Below are positions 48,148-60,279 of a stretch of DNA of 64,000 bases, piece after piece. The notes beneath the pieces were generated by a model. The model ran no database searches. It saw only the letters and a list, made by a program, of their open reading frames with translations, and was not told where the DNA came from. How positions within the stretch are numbered: position 1 is the first letter of the stretch; every line of letters starts with the position of its first letter. The position numbers and the translations under genes were made by a program. The DNA comes from Mercurialis annua (lineage: Eukaryota; Streptophyta; Magnoliopsida; Malpighiales; Euphorbiaceae), in NCBI RefSeq assembly GCF_937616625.2, contig NC_065570.1, forward strand, positions 13,960,001 to 14,024,000, read 5' to 3'.

Positions 48148-48514
48148 AGGCAGAAAGTACAAAAAAAAGCCTCGACTTTTTCTCAATAGTATATATTAGC
48201 CAGTTTTTGGGTACAGTTAAACCCTCATGTTTTTAAAATTGAACAATTAAACTCTCGTTATTTTAAAATCGAACAAATAAACCCTTTTATTTTACTTTGG
48301 GACACTTAACCCCTCAAATTTTTAAATACTAATTTTTTTTCCTATATGATTATGAGAGACATGTCAGCCATTAACAAGTGTTTCTAATAGTGTTGGACGA
48401 AAGGGGTTATTTGTTCAGTTTAAAAACAAAGAGGGTTTAATTATACTAAAAAAAAAATAAAAGAATTAATCTGTACTTTTATAAAAACTACGAGAATTTA
48501 TTTATACCTTTTAC
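48148..48514. mobile_element. MITE with 9-bp duplication, related to 22505-22771
   Basis: Left AGGCAGAAAGTACAAAAAAA and inverse right end TTTATACCTTTTAC. Perfect 9-bp duplication TTATTGCAA (48139-48147, 48515-48523). The flanking sequence (TTCGTATTATTATTGCAA ... ATTATGTTAAAGTTTATGAC) resembles the right arm of the 19847-type family, so it may be nested in an older MITE. Confidence 0.85.
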
Positions 48515-48523
48515 TTATTGCAA

Positions 48524-48930
48524 ATTATGTTAAAGTTTATGACTTAATTTGCACATAACACAAAACAAAAAATAATATAAATTAACTTGTTTTAACTTGT
48601 ATGATGAAACTTATAATTTTTAATCTATAACTTCCAACATATGGTCCTACTTAAGAAAATATTTTTTGTTTATTCATACTAAGATTAATTTAAAACTAAA
48701 ATATTTAAATTTAAAAATGATTATACTTTTAGTCTATCACACAATGTCATAACATATTCTAAGCACAAAGAAAATTCTTAACATAAAATTAAACAGCAAA
48801 CATAACTTATGCCTGATAATAATATTTTAAACCTATATTTAAACAACAAATATAAATATGATTAAAAACAATTTTGAATTTTAAAATTAAACAAACATTT
48901 AAATATCTATAATTAAATAAAATTATAAAT
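48524..48930. other. AT-rich intergenic
   Basis: No gene or bounded repeat recognised. Confidence 0.4.
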
Positions 48931-48934
48931 TAAA

Positions 48935-49495
48935 ACCAATTAAAATTCAATTAAACCAATCAAATCCTAATTAAACACTTTGAAACTCGATTAAATTAAT
49001 CAAAACCTAATTAAACACTTCGAAATACAATTAAAAAAATAATTGAATTTCTATTAGTTTAATTGGATTTCGATGTGTTTAAAATAATTAAACACATTGA
49101 AACCCAATTTAACTTATCAAAATCGAATTAAATATATCAAAACTCAATTAGACCTCATCCGAAGGAGAAATTTTTGGTTGCCGGAAGAAGAAATTTTCGG
49201 TCCGTTCTTTAAGAACAGACCATCACTAACAGACCAACAGCTCTATTTTTCATGAACATACCAAATTTGTTCTCGAAGAACAGATCTGCTTGTTTGTTCT
49301 TCATGAACAAAACAGAAGAACAGACCTACTGGACTGTTTCTAGAGATATCTCTTTCGGCTGGCAGTGGAGCTGGTCGCCGGAGAAGATGAAATTTGATGT
49401 GTTTAATTAGGATTCAGTTGATTAAATTGGAATTCGAAGTGTTTAATTAAATTTAGATTGGTTTAATTGAGTTTCGATTTGTTTTAATAATTTTT
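48935..49495. repeat. Fold-back element with palindrome-rich core
   Basis: The left arm (48945-49030, reiterating CCTAATTAAACACTT) is the inverse of 49395-49490 (GTGTTTAATTAGGATTC...). The core 49195-49335 contains short palindromes GTTCTTTAAGAAC (49204-49216), GTTCTCGAAGAAC (49269-49281) and TGTTCTTCATGAACA (49295-49309). Outer ends and target duplication are not resolved. Confidence 0.6.
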
Positions 49496-50005
49496 TTAAT
49501 TTTAAATGTTATTTAATGATTGATATTTAAATGAAGCAGAGAGCGAGATGTGCTAAAATAATTTATAAATATAAAATTGGTAAATATTTTTGAATTTTTT
49601 CCTTATGTGTTATGTCACCAGTTAACGGAAATTTTAGATGGAAGGTTTTTTTGTTCAAAAAGAAAATTAAAAGGTCGATTTACCCAAAATAATATTAAAG
49701 GAATGTCTAATATTTTTTGAGAAATTATGAGAATTTTTTTATACCTTTGGCCAAATTAAAATATCAGAAATTATATAAAATTCAAATATTAAAATAATTA
49801 AAATAAAAAATGATTCTAATTCAACAATAGAGGATGATAACAATTATTCTGAAAACAAAATAAAGAGAGTATGATGTTAAAAAAAGTCATACTACACGAC
49901 ATTAGTAGTAATATCAAAATAATAATCAAATATTTCTATCATTTTCATATTTTTCAACTAATGGATGGTAGTTGAAATGGTCTCTTCTCCTGATCAAATA
50001 CATAA
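49496..50005. other. AT-rich intergenic
   Basis: A MITE-like end (GAGAATTTTTTTATACCTTT, about 49731) of the 48148-type family is visible, but no partner end was found. Confidence 0.35.
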
Positions 50006-50007
50006 TA

Positions 50008-50279
50008 CTCCCTCCGTCCCAATAGAGTTGTCCACTTTGCCTTTATCACACAGTTTAAGAAAAGCAATTATTGTTCATGGGTTTTATAAACTTTTCCTTA
50101 CTTTTCTTTTCATACCCCTATTTAATATAGAGTCCACTTTCAATTTACTCATTAGTGGATTTTAAGTAGGGGTAATATAGAAAAATTGAATGTAAAAGTT
50201 AGTTACTTTTTGAAAGTGGACAAGTATTTTGGGACAAATTTTTTTCTCAAAGTGGATAACTCTATTGGGACGGAGGGAA
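50008..50279. mobile_element. Stowaway-like MITE, 272 bp
   Basis: CTCCCTCCGTCCCAATAGAG and its inverse CTCTATTGGGACGGAGGGAA, flanked by TA on both sides (50006-50007, 50280-50281). Confidence 0.9.
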
Positions 50280-50418
50280 TATAATGGATGGTAGTTCCAA
50301 ATTTATTATTTTCTACCTAAAAAATTAGAGTTTCAAATGAGATATTTTAATATCTCAAAGTTTGACAATTAGATGGTCATAATTTTTCAATGCATAAACT
50401 GGCATTTTGTTTTGTCTT

Positions 50419-50727
50419 GGCCAAATAATTAAAAAAATGCCAAATAATTTCATGAAAGTTACACAAAAATTCAAACCTTTCAATATTCAATATGTCCTGA
50501 AACGCATATTTCGTTTCAATTAAACCCAACTACACAATTTTGCTTATGTGGCACTGATATGTGGCATTGCCACATCAGTGACACGTAGGCGCCACATGAG
50601 CAAAATTACATAATTGGATATTATTGAAACAAAATCATGCGTTTAAGGACAAATTTAACAAAATTGAAAGGTTTGAACTTTTGTGAAACTTCCATAAAAG
50701 ATTTGGCTTTTTTTTAGTTATTTGGCC
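50419..50727. mobile_element. MITE with 9-bp duplication, 309 bp
   Basis: Ends GGCCAAATAATTAAAAAAAT and the inverse AGTTATTTGGCC. Flanks TTTTGTCTT and TTTTGTTTT (8 of 9). The interior has a palindromic ATGTGGCATTGCCACAT near 50561. Confidence 0.85.
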
Positions 50728-50904
50728 TTTTGTTTTTTAATATTCTAAAGACATTAGCATGAATTTTTTTAAAAAAACATATTTACATAAACTCTATTAT
50801 AAGCGTAAAGTTTTTTAAAAATTGTAATTTGTTTGACTTGAGTAAAAAGAACATCTTATTGTTTTTTTTTTAATTTTTTGTTTTTATAAATATGAGAGAA
50901 CATG

Positions 50905-51845
50905 TGTTAGTGAAGTTCCCACATTGCTTAGATGAAAACCCTTATATCGACTTGTATACTTGAGTACAATTATTTGGGTTTGGATCTTAAAAGATATCCA
51001 ATTTTGGATGTCCGTTCGGTAGGGTTGTGTTCGGACACTTGTTAGTTTTATTTTACTTTTTTAACGTAAATAAATTTTGTAACGCTTTTTTTATCGACCA
51101 TATGCCTTGATTTCAACCACATAATATTTGATCATTTTTGTTTTAACATATTACATTTTTATATATTACATTCTTCTTCCTCATTTGCTAAAAGCTTTTA
51201 CAAATCCTAAAAACTCTTGCAACATTGTCTTATCTGAAAATTGATTTCTTGAAGAATTATAAAAAGGTGTTATAGATCAACTTATACGCTGCAGTGTCAA
51301 TTATTGTGTAACTGTTTTATTCTAGGGACGACGTGGTTGATAGGCTGTCTTGCAATTTCGGAAAAAACCGCAAAAAATCTTTAAGATACAGACATAATCC
51401 GCAATTCATCCAAAAACCATATCCGGTACTATCGTTCTTTTTTCATTAAATATTTCAGCATTTTAAGATGTTAACAGTCTCTACCGATGATGTTTCTGCT
51501 TATGGTTCTGCCAATTTTAACACTAATAAACCCAATTGTTTTGAAAGTTTGTATTTTAAAGATGGAGATGGACAACTGAATTTTTTCTTAGTGACAAAAA
51601 GGTCGTTTATGTTCTTACTTCTAATACGCCTGTTATTGATGACATTGCTAAGAATAAGAAGATGAATAAAGTAAATACTGCTTTACAATAGTGGCTTGAT
51701 AATGATTATCTTATAAGAACTTTATTCTTAATTCTTTATGTGATGATTTGTATGACTACTACAATTTTGATAAGTTTGTAAGAGAGATTTAGGAGGCTTG
51801 TCAGAAGAAGTATGATATTAAGGAGGCTGTAATGGAAATTTGAAC
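50905..51845 (+). pseudogene. Ty1/copia 5' fragment with degenerate gag
   Basis: Translated plus-strand pieces match the N-terminal copia gag pattern: NFFLVTKR, VYVLTSNTPVIDDIAKN, WLDNDYL, LCDDLYDYYNFDKFV and ACQKKYD. They are distributed over frames with stops. TGTTAGTGAAGTTCCCACATTG near 50905 resembles a copia LTR start. No integrase or RT remains. Confidence 0.5.
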
Positions 51846-53250
51846 CTTATTACGCGTATTAGAGAACCAACTCCTAAATAGGTTCAGATTAAAGACCAAA
51901 GCCCTAAGGCTTCCTCCATCTAGGTCAAATCCTAGGGATTCCCCATAAGAATTCTCCGATGAATTACTATTCGATCAATGCTCTAACCTCATTATTTTGT
52001 TGTTCATCGTCAAGAAGTTGGACTCTATCAATTGGCGCTGTTTGTAAGAAAGCTTTCCAAAACATCCATTAGAAGAATCTTTTCACAGACCAACAATTTC
52101 TATTGAAAGATCATGACTTATGATAGGACCAACCGGTCGATCAAAGCATTCAAAAGGACACCAACCTAATCCACCTACTAGTAATATTTCCAAACAATGT
52201 TAGATCATCTGGCCTATCAGAGACCATGCCAGTTGCAGACAACTCATGTATTAATTTCAATACAAACATACTCACCCCTAAGCATCGCCAAGTATGAAAA
52301 AAGGCACCCCTTCCAAAAGGACAATCAGAGATACTAGCCTTACTAAAAATACCAGGAAAGATTACACACCTTTCACCACAAATAGAACATAAGTTCTGAA
52401 GCAGATCAAAGATAATGCCACGAACGTGAATATTAAACTCTATAGATCACTAAACTTTTCTCAAATTACAAAATGATCACTAAACTATATGTTTTGTTAC
52501 ACAAATGTTTCTGTTGTTACGAGAAGAACACTTTACTTTTAGTGAATTACAAAAAAGTCATTGGGTTATTCCTTTTATTACAAAAAGGTCACTGAACTAT
52601 GTTCTTTTTTTGTAATTTCGGCTTGCCACGTAAGTAAAAATGTTGCGTTTTTGTGTAAAAACGGTACGTTTTATATGGATGAACCCTTTTGTAATAAAAG
52701 GTATAGTTCAATAACCATTTTGTAAGAAAAGTTTATTTAATGACCTTTTTGTAATTTGAGAAAAATTTGGTGACCTATAGAGTTTAATATCCCACCCAAA
52801 ATGAAAACAAACCAAAGTGACACCAAAAGATTTTGCAAGTTTCATAATGAGAACAAAAATGATACCGAAAAATTTTGGGACTAAAAAATAGAGATAGAAA
52901 AAATAATAGAATCTTACGAACTCAAAATGTTGGTAGGCAGGAAGAGCAACAACGAAAGAAACGAACATCGAGGATGACAAAAGAAAGAAAAACTCAAAAC
53001 TGATAAGAAAAACAAAAACAACGAAATACCAAAAGTAGAGAAATAGCATGAGTAGTCCATGTCATCAATTTAAGGGTATCCAACAATTTCTACACAAGAA
53101 AAAAAAGCAACGGAAGAAGGTCATGTCCATCCAGGAATCACCAGCACCTACTATAACTTTTGAAGTAAACGACATCAAACACATAAAAGCCCCCTAGAAA
53201 GATTTAGCTTGAATAATAATTCTCCATAAGAAAGATTTAGATGTATTTTA
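51846..53250 (+). pseudogene. Truncated second Tat-like element (LTR end, PBS, gag remnants)
   Basis: 51846-52028 looks like an LTR 3' part, followed by the PBS-like ATTGGCGCTGTTTGTAAG. Translations further on match the Tat-like gag-protease at 43970-44340: PPKMKTN and CKFHNENKND correspond to PPKMKAE and CKFHEDYRHE, and QRKKVMSIQE to QRKEVMNIRE. Multiple stops; ends near 53200 before the protease active site. A MITE interrupts it at 52433-52788. Confidence 0.7.
52433..52788. mobile_element. Inverted-repeat MITE inside the gag remnant
   Basis: Ends TTAAACTCTATAGATCACTA and the inverse GGTGACCTATAGAGTTTAA, about 50-bp terminal similarity. AATAT occurs on both sides, but the exact duplication length is unclear. 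Confidence 0.7.
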
Positions 53251-53301
53251 ACATTTAATATAGTTTTTGTAAATTATTAGTTACGATCTTTCTAATTTGT
53301 G

Positions 53302-54109
53302 GGCTATTAATCACCCATGGCCCCTAACTTTTAAGGATACGGACACAAAACCCCCTGATCTTTGTGGCGGCGCTCACAAAACCCCCTAAATCTCAAATAT
53401 GACGAAAATACCCATGTCGCCGTCATTTTCAGTCAACTGTCATTCTTCAAAAAAAACTGATAGCGCCACGTCAGCAAAATACCTTAAAAATTTCAAACAC
53501 CCAAAATACCCCTAATTTAATTTAGAAAAAAAAAACAAAATAACCAAATCAATTCAATCCAACCTAAATCATTCGATTAACTCAACAACCGACCCAACCA
53601 CCACCAACCACCGCCGGAAAATTTTTCGGTCATCTTTTCCATTTGAAAATGACTGGAAAATTTTCCATCTGTTCCTCTGAGGAACAATGAGGATTTTGAT
53701 GACCGGAAAATTTTCCACTCATCTTCAAATCGGAGAAGATGACTGAAAACATTTTCGGCGGTCGTCGGGTCGGTGGCGGGTTGACCGAATGGTATGAATT
53801 AGATTAGAGTTGGCTTGTGTTCTTTTTTGGGTTGAATTTTAGGGTTTTTTTGATTTAATCAGATATTAAGGGTGTTTTGGGTTTTTTTTTTGTCTTTTGA
53901 TGACGTGTCAACTGACACATGGTGCTGTCAATTTTTTTTTGTTTTAAAAGACAACCGCCAAACAAAAGACGGCGCCAGGGGTATTTTCGTCCATAAAGGC
54001 CGTGGTGAGCGCCGCCACAAAGATCAGGGAGTTTAGTGCCCGCTTTTAAACTTTAGAGGGTTTTTTGCACGTACCCCTAAAGATCAAGGGCCATGGGTGA
54101 TTGATAGCC
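53302..54109. mobile_element. MITE/Mutator-type element, 808 bp, palindrome-rich core
   Basis: Ends GGCTATTAATCACCCATGGC and the inverse GCCATGGGTGATTGATAGCC. Perfect 9-bp duplication TAATTTGTG (53293-53301, 54110-54118). The core has GGAAAATTTTCC twice (53655-53666, 53705-53716) and GTTCCTCTGAGGAAC (53671-53685). Confidence 0.9.
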
Positions 54110-54118
54110 TAATTTGTG

Positions 54119-54894
54119 CGATCACTATTGTTGATTATTGGTGATTAAATTATTTTGATATGTTTTTTTACTCAAATTATTTTTGTGATAGTTCGGATTT
54201 GCATGCTATAGATAGTTGTTTCAACAATTTTGTGTGATGATTCAGACTTTGTGTGTTGCCAATTTATTTGAAAAATTGAAGCTAATTTAGTCATGCAGTT
54301 GTAATTTTAATATAAACAGTTAGTTATAAGCCAGGTCACCGAGAGTAATTCGATTTTTTATGTGTAATATCATGGATTGGTAATAATTGAGTATATGAAG
54401 AAAATCTCACCTTGAAGAGGTATGGATAAACCAAAAAATATGGTAAAAAATAATTTTTTCTATGTTTCTCTTTTAAATTGAAAACCTTATCCTTCAAGAG
54501 TTTTCATTTTATTTTTCGTTTTACCTGCCGTCAATGGTTTATTTTTTCCGTTAGCTGTAGCTTTTTTCATTGTTTTAAAATAAAATAAATAATCGATTCT
54601 TTTTTACCTTTTTTGTTTTTGTTGGGAAATTTATCGACGAGGCGCATCAATTTCAATATATGTACAAATGAAGAATCATATATAGATAGATCAAGATTTT
54701 CCAAAATTGAAGATAAAATCATTTATCAGTTACATTAATTTTTTTGTTACCTTTATTACGGTGATTGTGTTTCTGTACGAAAGTTTTGTTGTCTTTTTTC
54801 TATAAAAGATTTGTTTGTTTTTTTTATAAAGAGTTGAGGAATTTTCTGTTAAACAGAGAAGTATTGGATCTTATTGTGATAGAGTTTTCTCTTT
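54119..54894. other. AT-rich intergenic
   Basis: No gene or bounded repeat recognised. Confidence 0.4.
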
Positions 54895-54903
54895 TGATTT
54901 TAA

Positions 54904-55240
54904 GGGGTATTCCTATTAAATAGCACCACCTTTAGCGTTTTTTGCGATTTAAGCCACTACTACAAATTTTCTCAATTGTTAGCCCATGCTTTCCAATCTT
55001 TTCAATTATTAGCCCAGGTGCCATTTCCGGCATCTGAAATCCAACGTGGCTCGCCGGCTTGCTTCGTCAGCGCCACGCTGGACTTCTCATACGACGTCGT
55101 TCACTTTGGGGGTCAGTTTGCTCTATATTAGACACAAAACGGCCCCCGTTTTCTTGAAACAAAACTTTGCCGTTTTGTGCAAACATAAATTTCTCCCATT
55201 TTTCCTCTTCCCCCTCATTCAGTCGACCTAATTTCTAATT
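54904..55240. repeat. Left TIR of the MULE
   Basis: About 90% inverse identity by eye to the right end over the first 200 bp, with a small gap near CGCCGGCTTGCTTCGTCAGC. Similarity fades beyond the AAACATAAATTTCTCCC block. Confidence 0.85.
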
Positions 55241-55343
55241 TTTTTCTCTGAAATCCCTAAAAAGCTGAAAGCCCTAAAACTCATTTTGTCACTTTCGTTC
55301 CCTATTTTCTCAAAGCTTCTTTGTTTGGTCTTCTCATCTTGGA

Positions 55344-56171
55344 ATGACGAAGCATAAGTACGAGACCAGTAGCGGTTCAAGTGCCATTTTACTCCGAAGC
55401 TACGAGTTCAGAGTTCAATGTCATTCCTCATAGGTATTGCAGCCATGATGAAGTTGCTTTTGTGTATACATCATACATGAAAAGCAACCCTGGACTGAGG
55501 TTTTACCGCTGCAAGTTTAGAGAGGTGAATTTTCTTATGATTTTCTTGTCTCTGAATTTGTGGCTGTTTGTTAGGGTTATTAGTTAGTGGCTGTTATGTT
55601 AGGCTTGGGGCTGATTTAGCCGTTGTCAATTTTTAAATGTATGTTAGGATTGTGACGATAGGGATAGCTCTTACTTAGGGCCTGAATGAATTGAATTTGG
55701 TTCAACTTTTATGTGTTGTGTTATTGTTTGAAACACGATGACTACAACTTCTTTGAATGGATTGACCCAGAGCCAATTGGTCGTGAAAGAAAAGTTATGA
55801 CCAAGATAATTGAAAGAAGAGATGCACTAGAGGAGGAACTGAAGCTCAAAACAGAGTCAAAAGCCAAGCTTAGAGCTGAGTTGCATAGCAATGGAGTTAG
55901 AATGACAGCTTGTCGAGGCGTTATAGGTGTGCTGAACCGCAAAGTGGACGATGGTGATCGTAAGAACCTTGAGCTGCAACAAACAGTTTGTGAAATGGCT
56001 GAGATTAACTCAAGAGTTGCTAAGCAAGCAGATAAGCTTGGAGGGATCAAGTCAAAACTGTTGAATGAGAAGAAGAATCTGCAGAAGAGGAATGAAGTGT
56101 TGCTGAGAATTGTTTGGTTTATGATTCTGGTGGCTGTGATTATTGCTGCAGTGGGCATGAAAATATGTTAG
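55344..56171 (+). pseudogene. MULE-encoded GRF zinc-finger / coiled-coil / membrane protein, frame-disrupted
   Basis: ATG 55344 opens MTKHKYETSSGS, but a one-base shift near 55380 is needed to enter VPFYSEATSSEF and the GRF-type zinc-finger half RYCSHDEVAFVYTSY...NPGLRFYRC. A probable donor GAG|GTGAAT follows at 55525. After the intron, KHDDYNFFEWID completes the GRF motif. A long coiled coil follows (about 55780-56080), then a C-terminal hydrophobic anchor (about 17 residues from FMILVAVII) ending in KIC before TAG at 56169. No clear AG acceptor is seen just before KHDDYNF, so the splice site may also be lost. The protein could be a second MULE function analogous in position to mudrB, or a captured host gene. 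Function is unknown. Confidence 0.6.
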
Positions 56172-56712
56172 TTTATGTTGTTGTTAGTTTATGTTGGTGT
56201 TAGTTTATGTTGGTGTTAGGGTTAACAATTTCAGTTTATTATGGATGGTTAGACACCATTATGTTGCAAAATGTTGCTTTATTTCAAAATTATGTTAGTT
56301 TGTTATGCACATTTATGTGAAACTTATGTTAGTTTATTATGCAAGTTTATTCCCTAAACTTATTACCAGTTTATTATGCAATTTTACATGTGAACAATAT
56401 AGTAACTATAAAATTGACAATTGACAAAAGTTGCATAAATACCAAACACTTAATTACTAGAATGTAATTTACAAACTGTCATTCTAGCATAACTGCATAT
56501 CATAAGCAGGTGCAAAAAAACTGGCATTCCAGTTTCAAAAAAACTGTCCTATAATCCTGCAATAAACAGGTCCAAAATTATACCTATAAACCTGGCATTC
56601 CAGTTCCAAAAAATCGGCATTCCAGTTGCAAAAAAACTGTTCTAGCAATTTCAAATAGCAGTTTCAACAACCCTATACAGATTCTACTATTCATACCAAA
56701 ACTACTACCTAT

Positions 56713-59700
56713 CTAAGGTTTAGTTACACTAGCTTGAGAACTAGAGCTCCCATAGTTTGGTTCTCCACGTCCAACTCCTCCTTCAACTCTTCCACGTCCT
56801 TTGCCACGTCCCAATCCTCCAGTAGGTGGCTATAGCAAAGTAACAAATTGTCAAAAATGTAATCACTAGTCAAAACTGTATTCAAAAGACTACAATTTTA
56901 TACATACCGTAACAAATTGTCAAAAATGTAATCACTAGTCAAAACTGTATTCAAAAGACTACAATTTTATACATACCCTCATATAGATGTTGCCTCCAGG
57001 TTCTGAAATAATTTTGTAATCCCACCATGAGTTGGAGCTGTGCTAGCCATTCTTGGCTGTTGGTATGGGGTGTGTGCACTCACAGTTGGGATTCTTGCTA
57101 ATAGTACTGGTGGTGTTATGTTTTTAAATCCTGCTGAACTTGAGGGTCTGCTTGCACTTCGAGTTACAGGAGCTTTGGCTGGTCTACCTCTGCTTGCTGT
57201 TGAAGGATCTTTTGCAGGAGCTTTGGCTGGTCTACCTCTGTTTGCAGTAGGACTTTTGGCAGGTCTAGAGCTGGAAGCAGTAGGTTCATCTGCAGTAGCT
57301 GGTTGGGCTGTAGGATTCTTTCTGGGCCTCCCTCTTTTAGCCTAAGAAATAAAAACATAATAGCTAATTAACACACCATTAATCTGCATAAGAAAACACA
57401 CATAACAAGTTTAATTAAGTTTCTCACCGGTGTCTTGTCAGGTCTCTTAACTGTATTGTTATACTTAGCAAGACATGTTCTTTAGTTATGGCCAACCTGA
57501 TTGCAAATCTTGCATGTCATTTGAATTCCATGCCTTGTCATGCTTTCCATTTCCATTTCCAGCTCCTCAATTCCTCTTCTTCTTTTTTTCTTCGGCCTTC
57601 CAGAAATTTTCTTGAAAGGTGGGGGTAAGATATTATTACCAGCTGTTTCTGGCCATATTCTTCGCCCATTCAGTGGTTGTAAAGCATATCTATAGGTCTC
57701 AATATACAATCCTACATTGTAGCATTTGTCCACAAAGTCTGCACAATCTTTGTTCAGCCAATGTATACATGCACATGCATGGGTGCAAGGTATTCCTGAT
57801 ATTTGCCAACCCCTAATGTTAACCCTAATGTCCTCTAGCATGTCAACTATGTGCTTAACCCTAGATTTCACAATGTACCCATTGAAGGTTTCACAAATAT
57901 TATTGTCTGTCATATCATTTTTACAGTGCACAGAAACATAAGCCTTACAGAATTTGGTGGGATCCCTATCTTTGAAGTCTAGAAAGGCTGCCTCATTTGT
58001 CTCCATTAATACTTTCAGTGCCAACTTCAAACCAGGCTCATGAGTTTGTCTTGCTGCAGCCTAAAAAAGTTTCTTTAAGGCTTGACCCTTGAACTCTTTC
58101 TTCCAATTACAGTAGACATGTCTGGCACAATTTCTGTGTTGGCTAGGGTGCCAGCCTTGCTATGGCATTGCAAAGGCCCTATTAAACCAATTTAAAACAA
58201 GTCAAAAACAACAATTCAAACACCAAATTGACAATTTAAAACAAGTCATAATCTATTTAAAACAACAATTGGCATACCTTTTGTTGGTCACTTATGAATG
58301 TCCAGCCAAGCCCATCCCCCAAATTCAGCTCCTCAAAAACTATATTCATAAACCATGTCCAAAAATGTTCATTCTCACTTTGAACCACTGCCCAAAATAC
58401 ATGATACATTTGATCATTCCCATCCTTTGCTACTGCAGCTAATAGTGCCCCACCCAATTCTATTTTCAGAAAACAGCCATCAAAACCCAGCATCATCCTG
58501 CACCCCCTTTTGAACCCTTCTCTCAAAGCACTAAATCCTATAAATAACCCCTCAAATGTACCATCCACCTTGTTGATCAAAAAGTCAAACCTCCCAGCAC
58601 AATCTATCCTCATTAGCTCTGCCTTGTATGGCCTTAACAGGGCATAATGTTCCACAATAGAGCCCTTCAACATTTGTGTGGCAGCATACCTTGATCTGTA
58701 GCATTTTGATTTTCCTGCCTCAACTGCATACTGCTCCATCAAATCCCCTGCTACTTCTTTGACATCCCAATTAGGATTTCTCCTGAATTTTGAGATAAAC
58801 TCCTTAGTGATCCAACCATCCGTAGCAGCTCTATTCCTAGTCACTCTAGAACATATGTGTTGGGGTTGTAGCTTCCTAATTGCAAATGTTTTCTCCTCCT
58901 TTACCAAACTAGCATACAATCTCCATATGCATCCATTATGACACACAGCCTCAATCTTGTTGTAATTTCTCCTCACAATTTTCACATTACGACCATTCAT
59001 GATTCCCCACTTCTGAACAGCCTCCTTCACTTGTTGGTTGCTCTCAAACCTCATGCCTACCACAAACTGTAAGGTCTTATGATCACAACTTGGGTCATAC
59101 ATATTCCTCATGCTCCTTTGCTTTTTATCTATCTCATCCATGTCTTCTTCCTCAGATGTGCACAGAGAATTTACATCACAGTTGCTGTCTTTATAATCAG
59201 AAGCAAACCCATCTGGTTGATCTACATTATCAGTACGTAGTTGAGCATTACCATTTTCAGTTAGCCTTGGAACAGAATCCATACCAGACCTTTGCACAGA
59301 AGCATTGGCATCCCCCTTTCTATGGCTCTGGTGGAGTAACTTTCTAGAGCATATGTACTCTTCATCATCTGACATCTCATCATCATCTAGACCGTCATCA
59401 GTTTCAGACCCATCAGCAGGATAGTAGTCTGCATCTTCTCCATCATCATCTTCTGATTGTGCCAAACCATCAGTGCTTCTAGTTGGCTCATTCACTTGGT
59501 CATTATTCTGCTCCTCACAAGTGTTTCTAGTTGGCTCAAACACAAAAGACATACCCTCATTTTGTGACACTGGAACTTCATTAAGCACAAGTTCATCAGC
59601 CTTCTCAGGAGAATTCAAAGACTGAATAAGAGGTGGTTCTATGTCTACAAAATCTATTCTACCTCCCTCAACCACATTTTCTAACACTGTGGAGCTCTGG

Positions 59701-60279
59701 GAAGCAATAGAAAAACCCCCTGGTTTACTTGGACCTGCATTGTCTGTTCTGTCTATCTTTTCACCTTCCACATAAACATCAATTTTTGCATTCCCAAGCA
59801 ATACACATTTCACCATATCCATCACATCATTATCACAATCCAGTACTCTTAATCCAGTTTTTAGAGGCATTCCAGGGACACGATAACTCAGTTTAACTTT
59901 TTTATACCCTAATCCTTCTGCAAACAGTCTAATACATAAAAATTGAACCCTATCTGGACAGTAACCATAATCTGCCTCTACCTTTCCACCCATATAAACC
60001 AATTCACCACATAATGTATAAAATTTCCCCCCATAATGATACCACATAGAAAACCCAGAAGCATATATTCGTTGCTGCATTCATAAATGAGTTTTTTAAT
60101 CAATAAAAACGATACAACGACCTCGAACGGATTCCTAGGATTTCAGAGAGAAAAATAAAATTAGGGCAACGTACCTCAATTGCTGATGGAGTGAGAAGAC
60201 TACCCTCAGGAGGAACAACGACCTCTAACAAATTCCTCTTGTTATTGGCAGACTCCAGTGGATTCCTCTTCTTCTTCAT
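56713..60279 (-). pseudogene. MURA-type MULE transposase, disabled
   Basis: Inferred exons on the minus strand are 60279-60175, 60074-58278, 58178-57428, 57341-56977 and 56829-56713. Order of parts: an N-terminal PB1-like region, acidic linker, MuDR DNA-binding domain (about CDHKTLQFVVGMRFESNQQV), and the MULE catalytic core with D in LGFDGCFLK, D in ISDQQK and E in NNICETFN. Then come a partial SWIM finger (GWQISGIPCTHACACIHW), a CCHC knuckle CKICNQVGHN, AT-hook-like repeats (KRGRPRK, RGRPAK twice) and a GR-rich tail. Damage includes an extra base near 58148, TGG-to-TAG stop at 58061-58063, a stop at 57479-57481 in place of a lysine codon after VGHN, an apparent in-frame deletion removing the first SWIM CxC (LEDIR directly joined to RGWQ), and a shift near 57000. 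The copy cannot make a full-length transposase. Confidence 0.88.
56841..56978. repeat. 69-bp perfect-looking tandem duplication in a transposase intron
   Basis: Units 56841-56909 and 56910-56978 start TAACAAATTGTCAAAAATGT and include the donor GTATGT on the minus strand, so the intron has two candidate donors. Confidence 0.95.

Noticed and set aside
55742..56158. 138-codon minus-strand frame
   Set aside because: Antisense of the GRF protein's coiled-coil exon; its Ser/Phe/Ile composition is typical of a shadow frame.
57040..57345. 101-codon plus-strand frame (Ala/Leu/Gly-rich, repeated AGLPL)
   Set aside because: It is the reverse complement of the AT-hook repeat region (RGRPAK units) of the minus-strand transposase; the repeats explain it.
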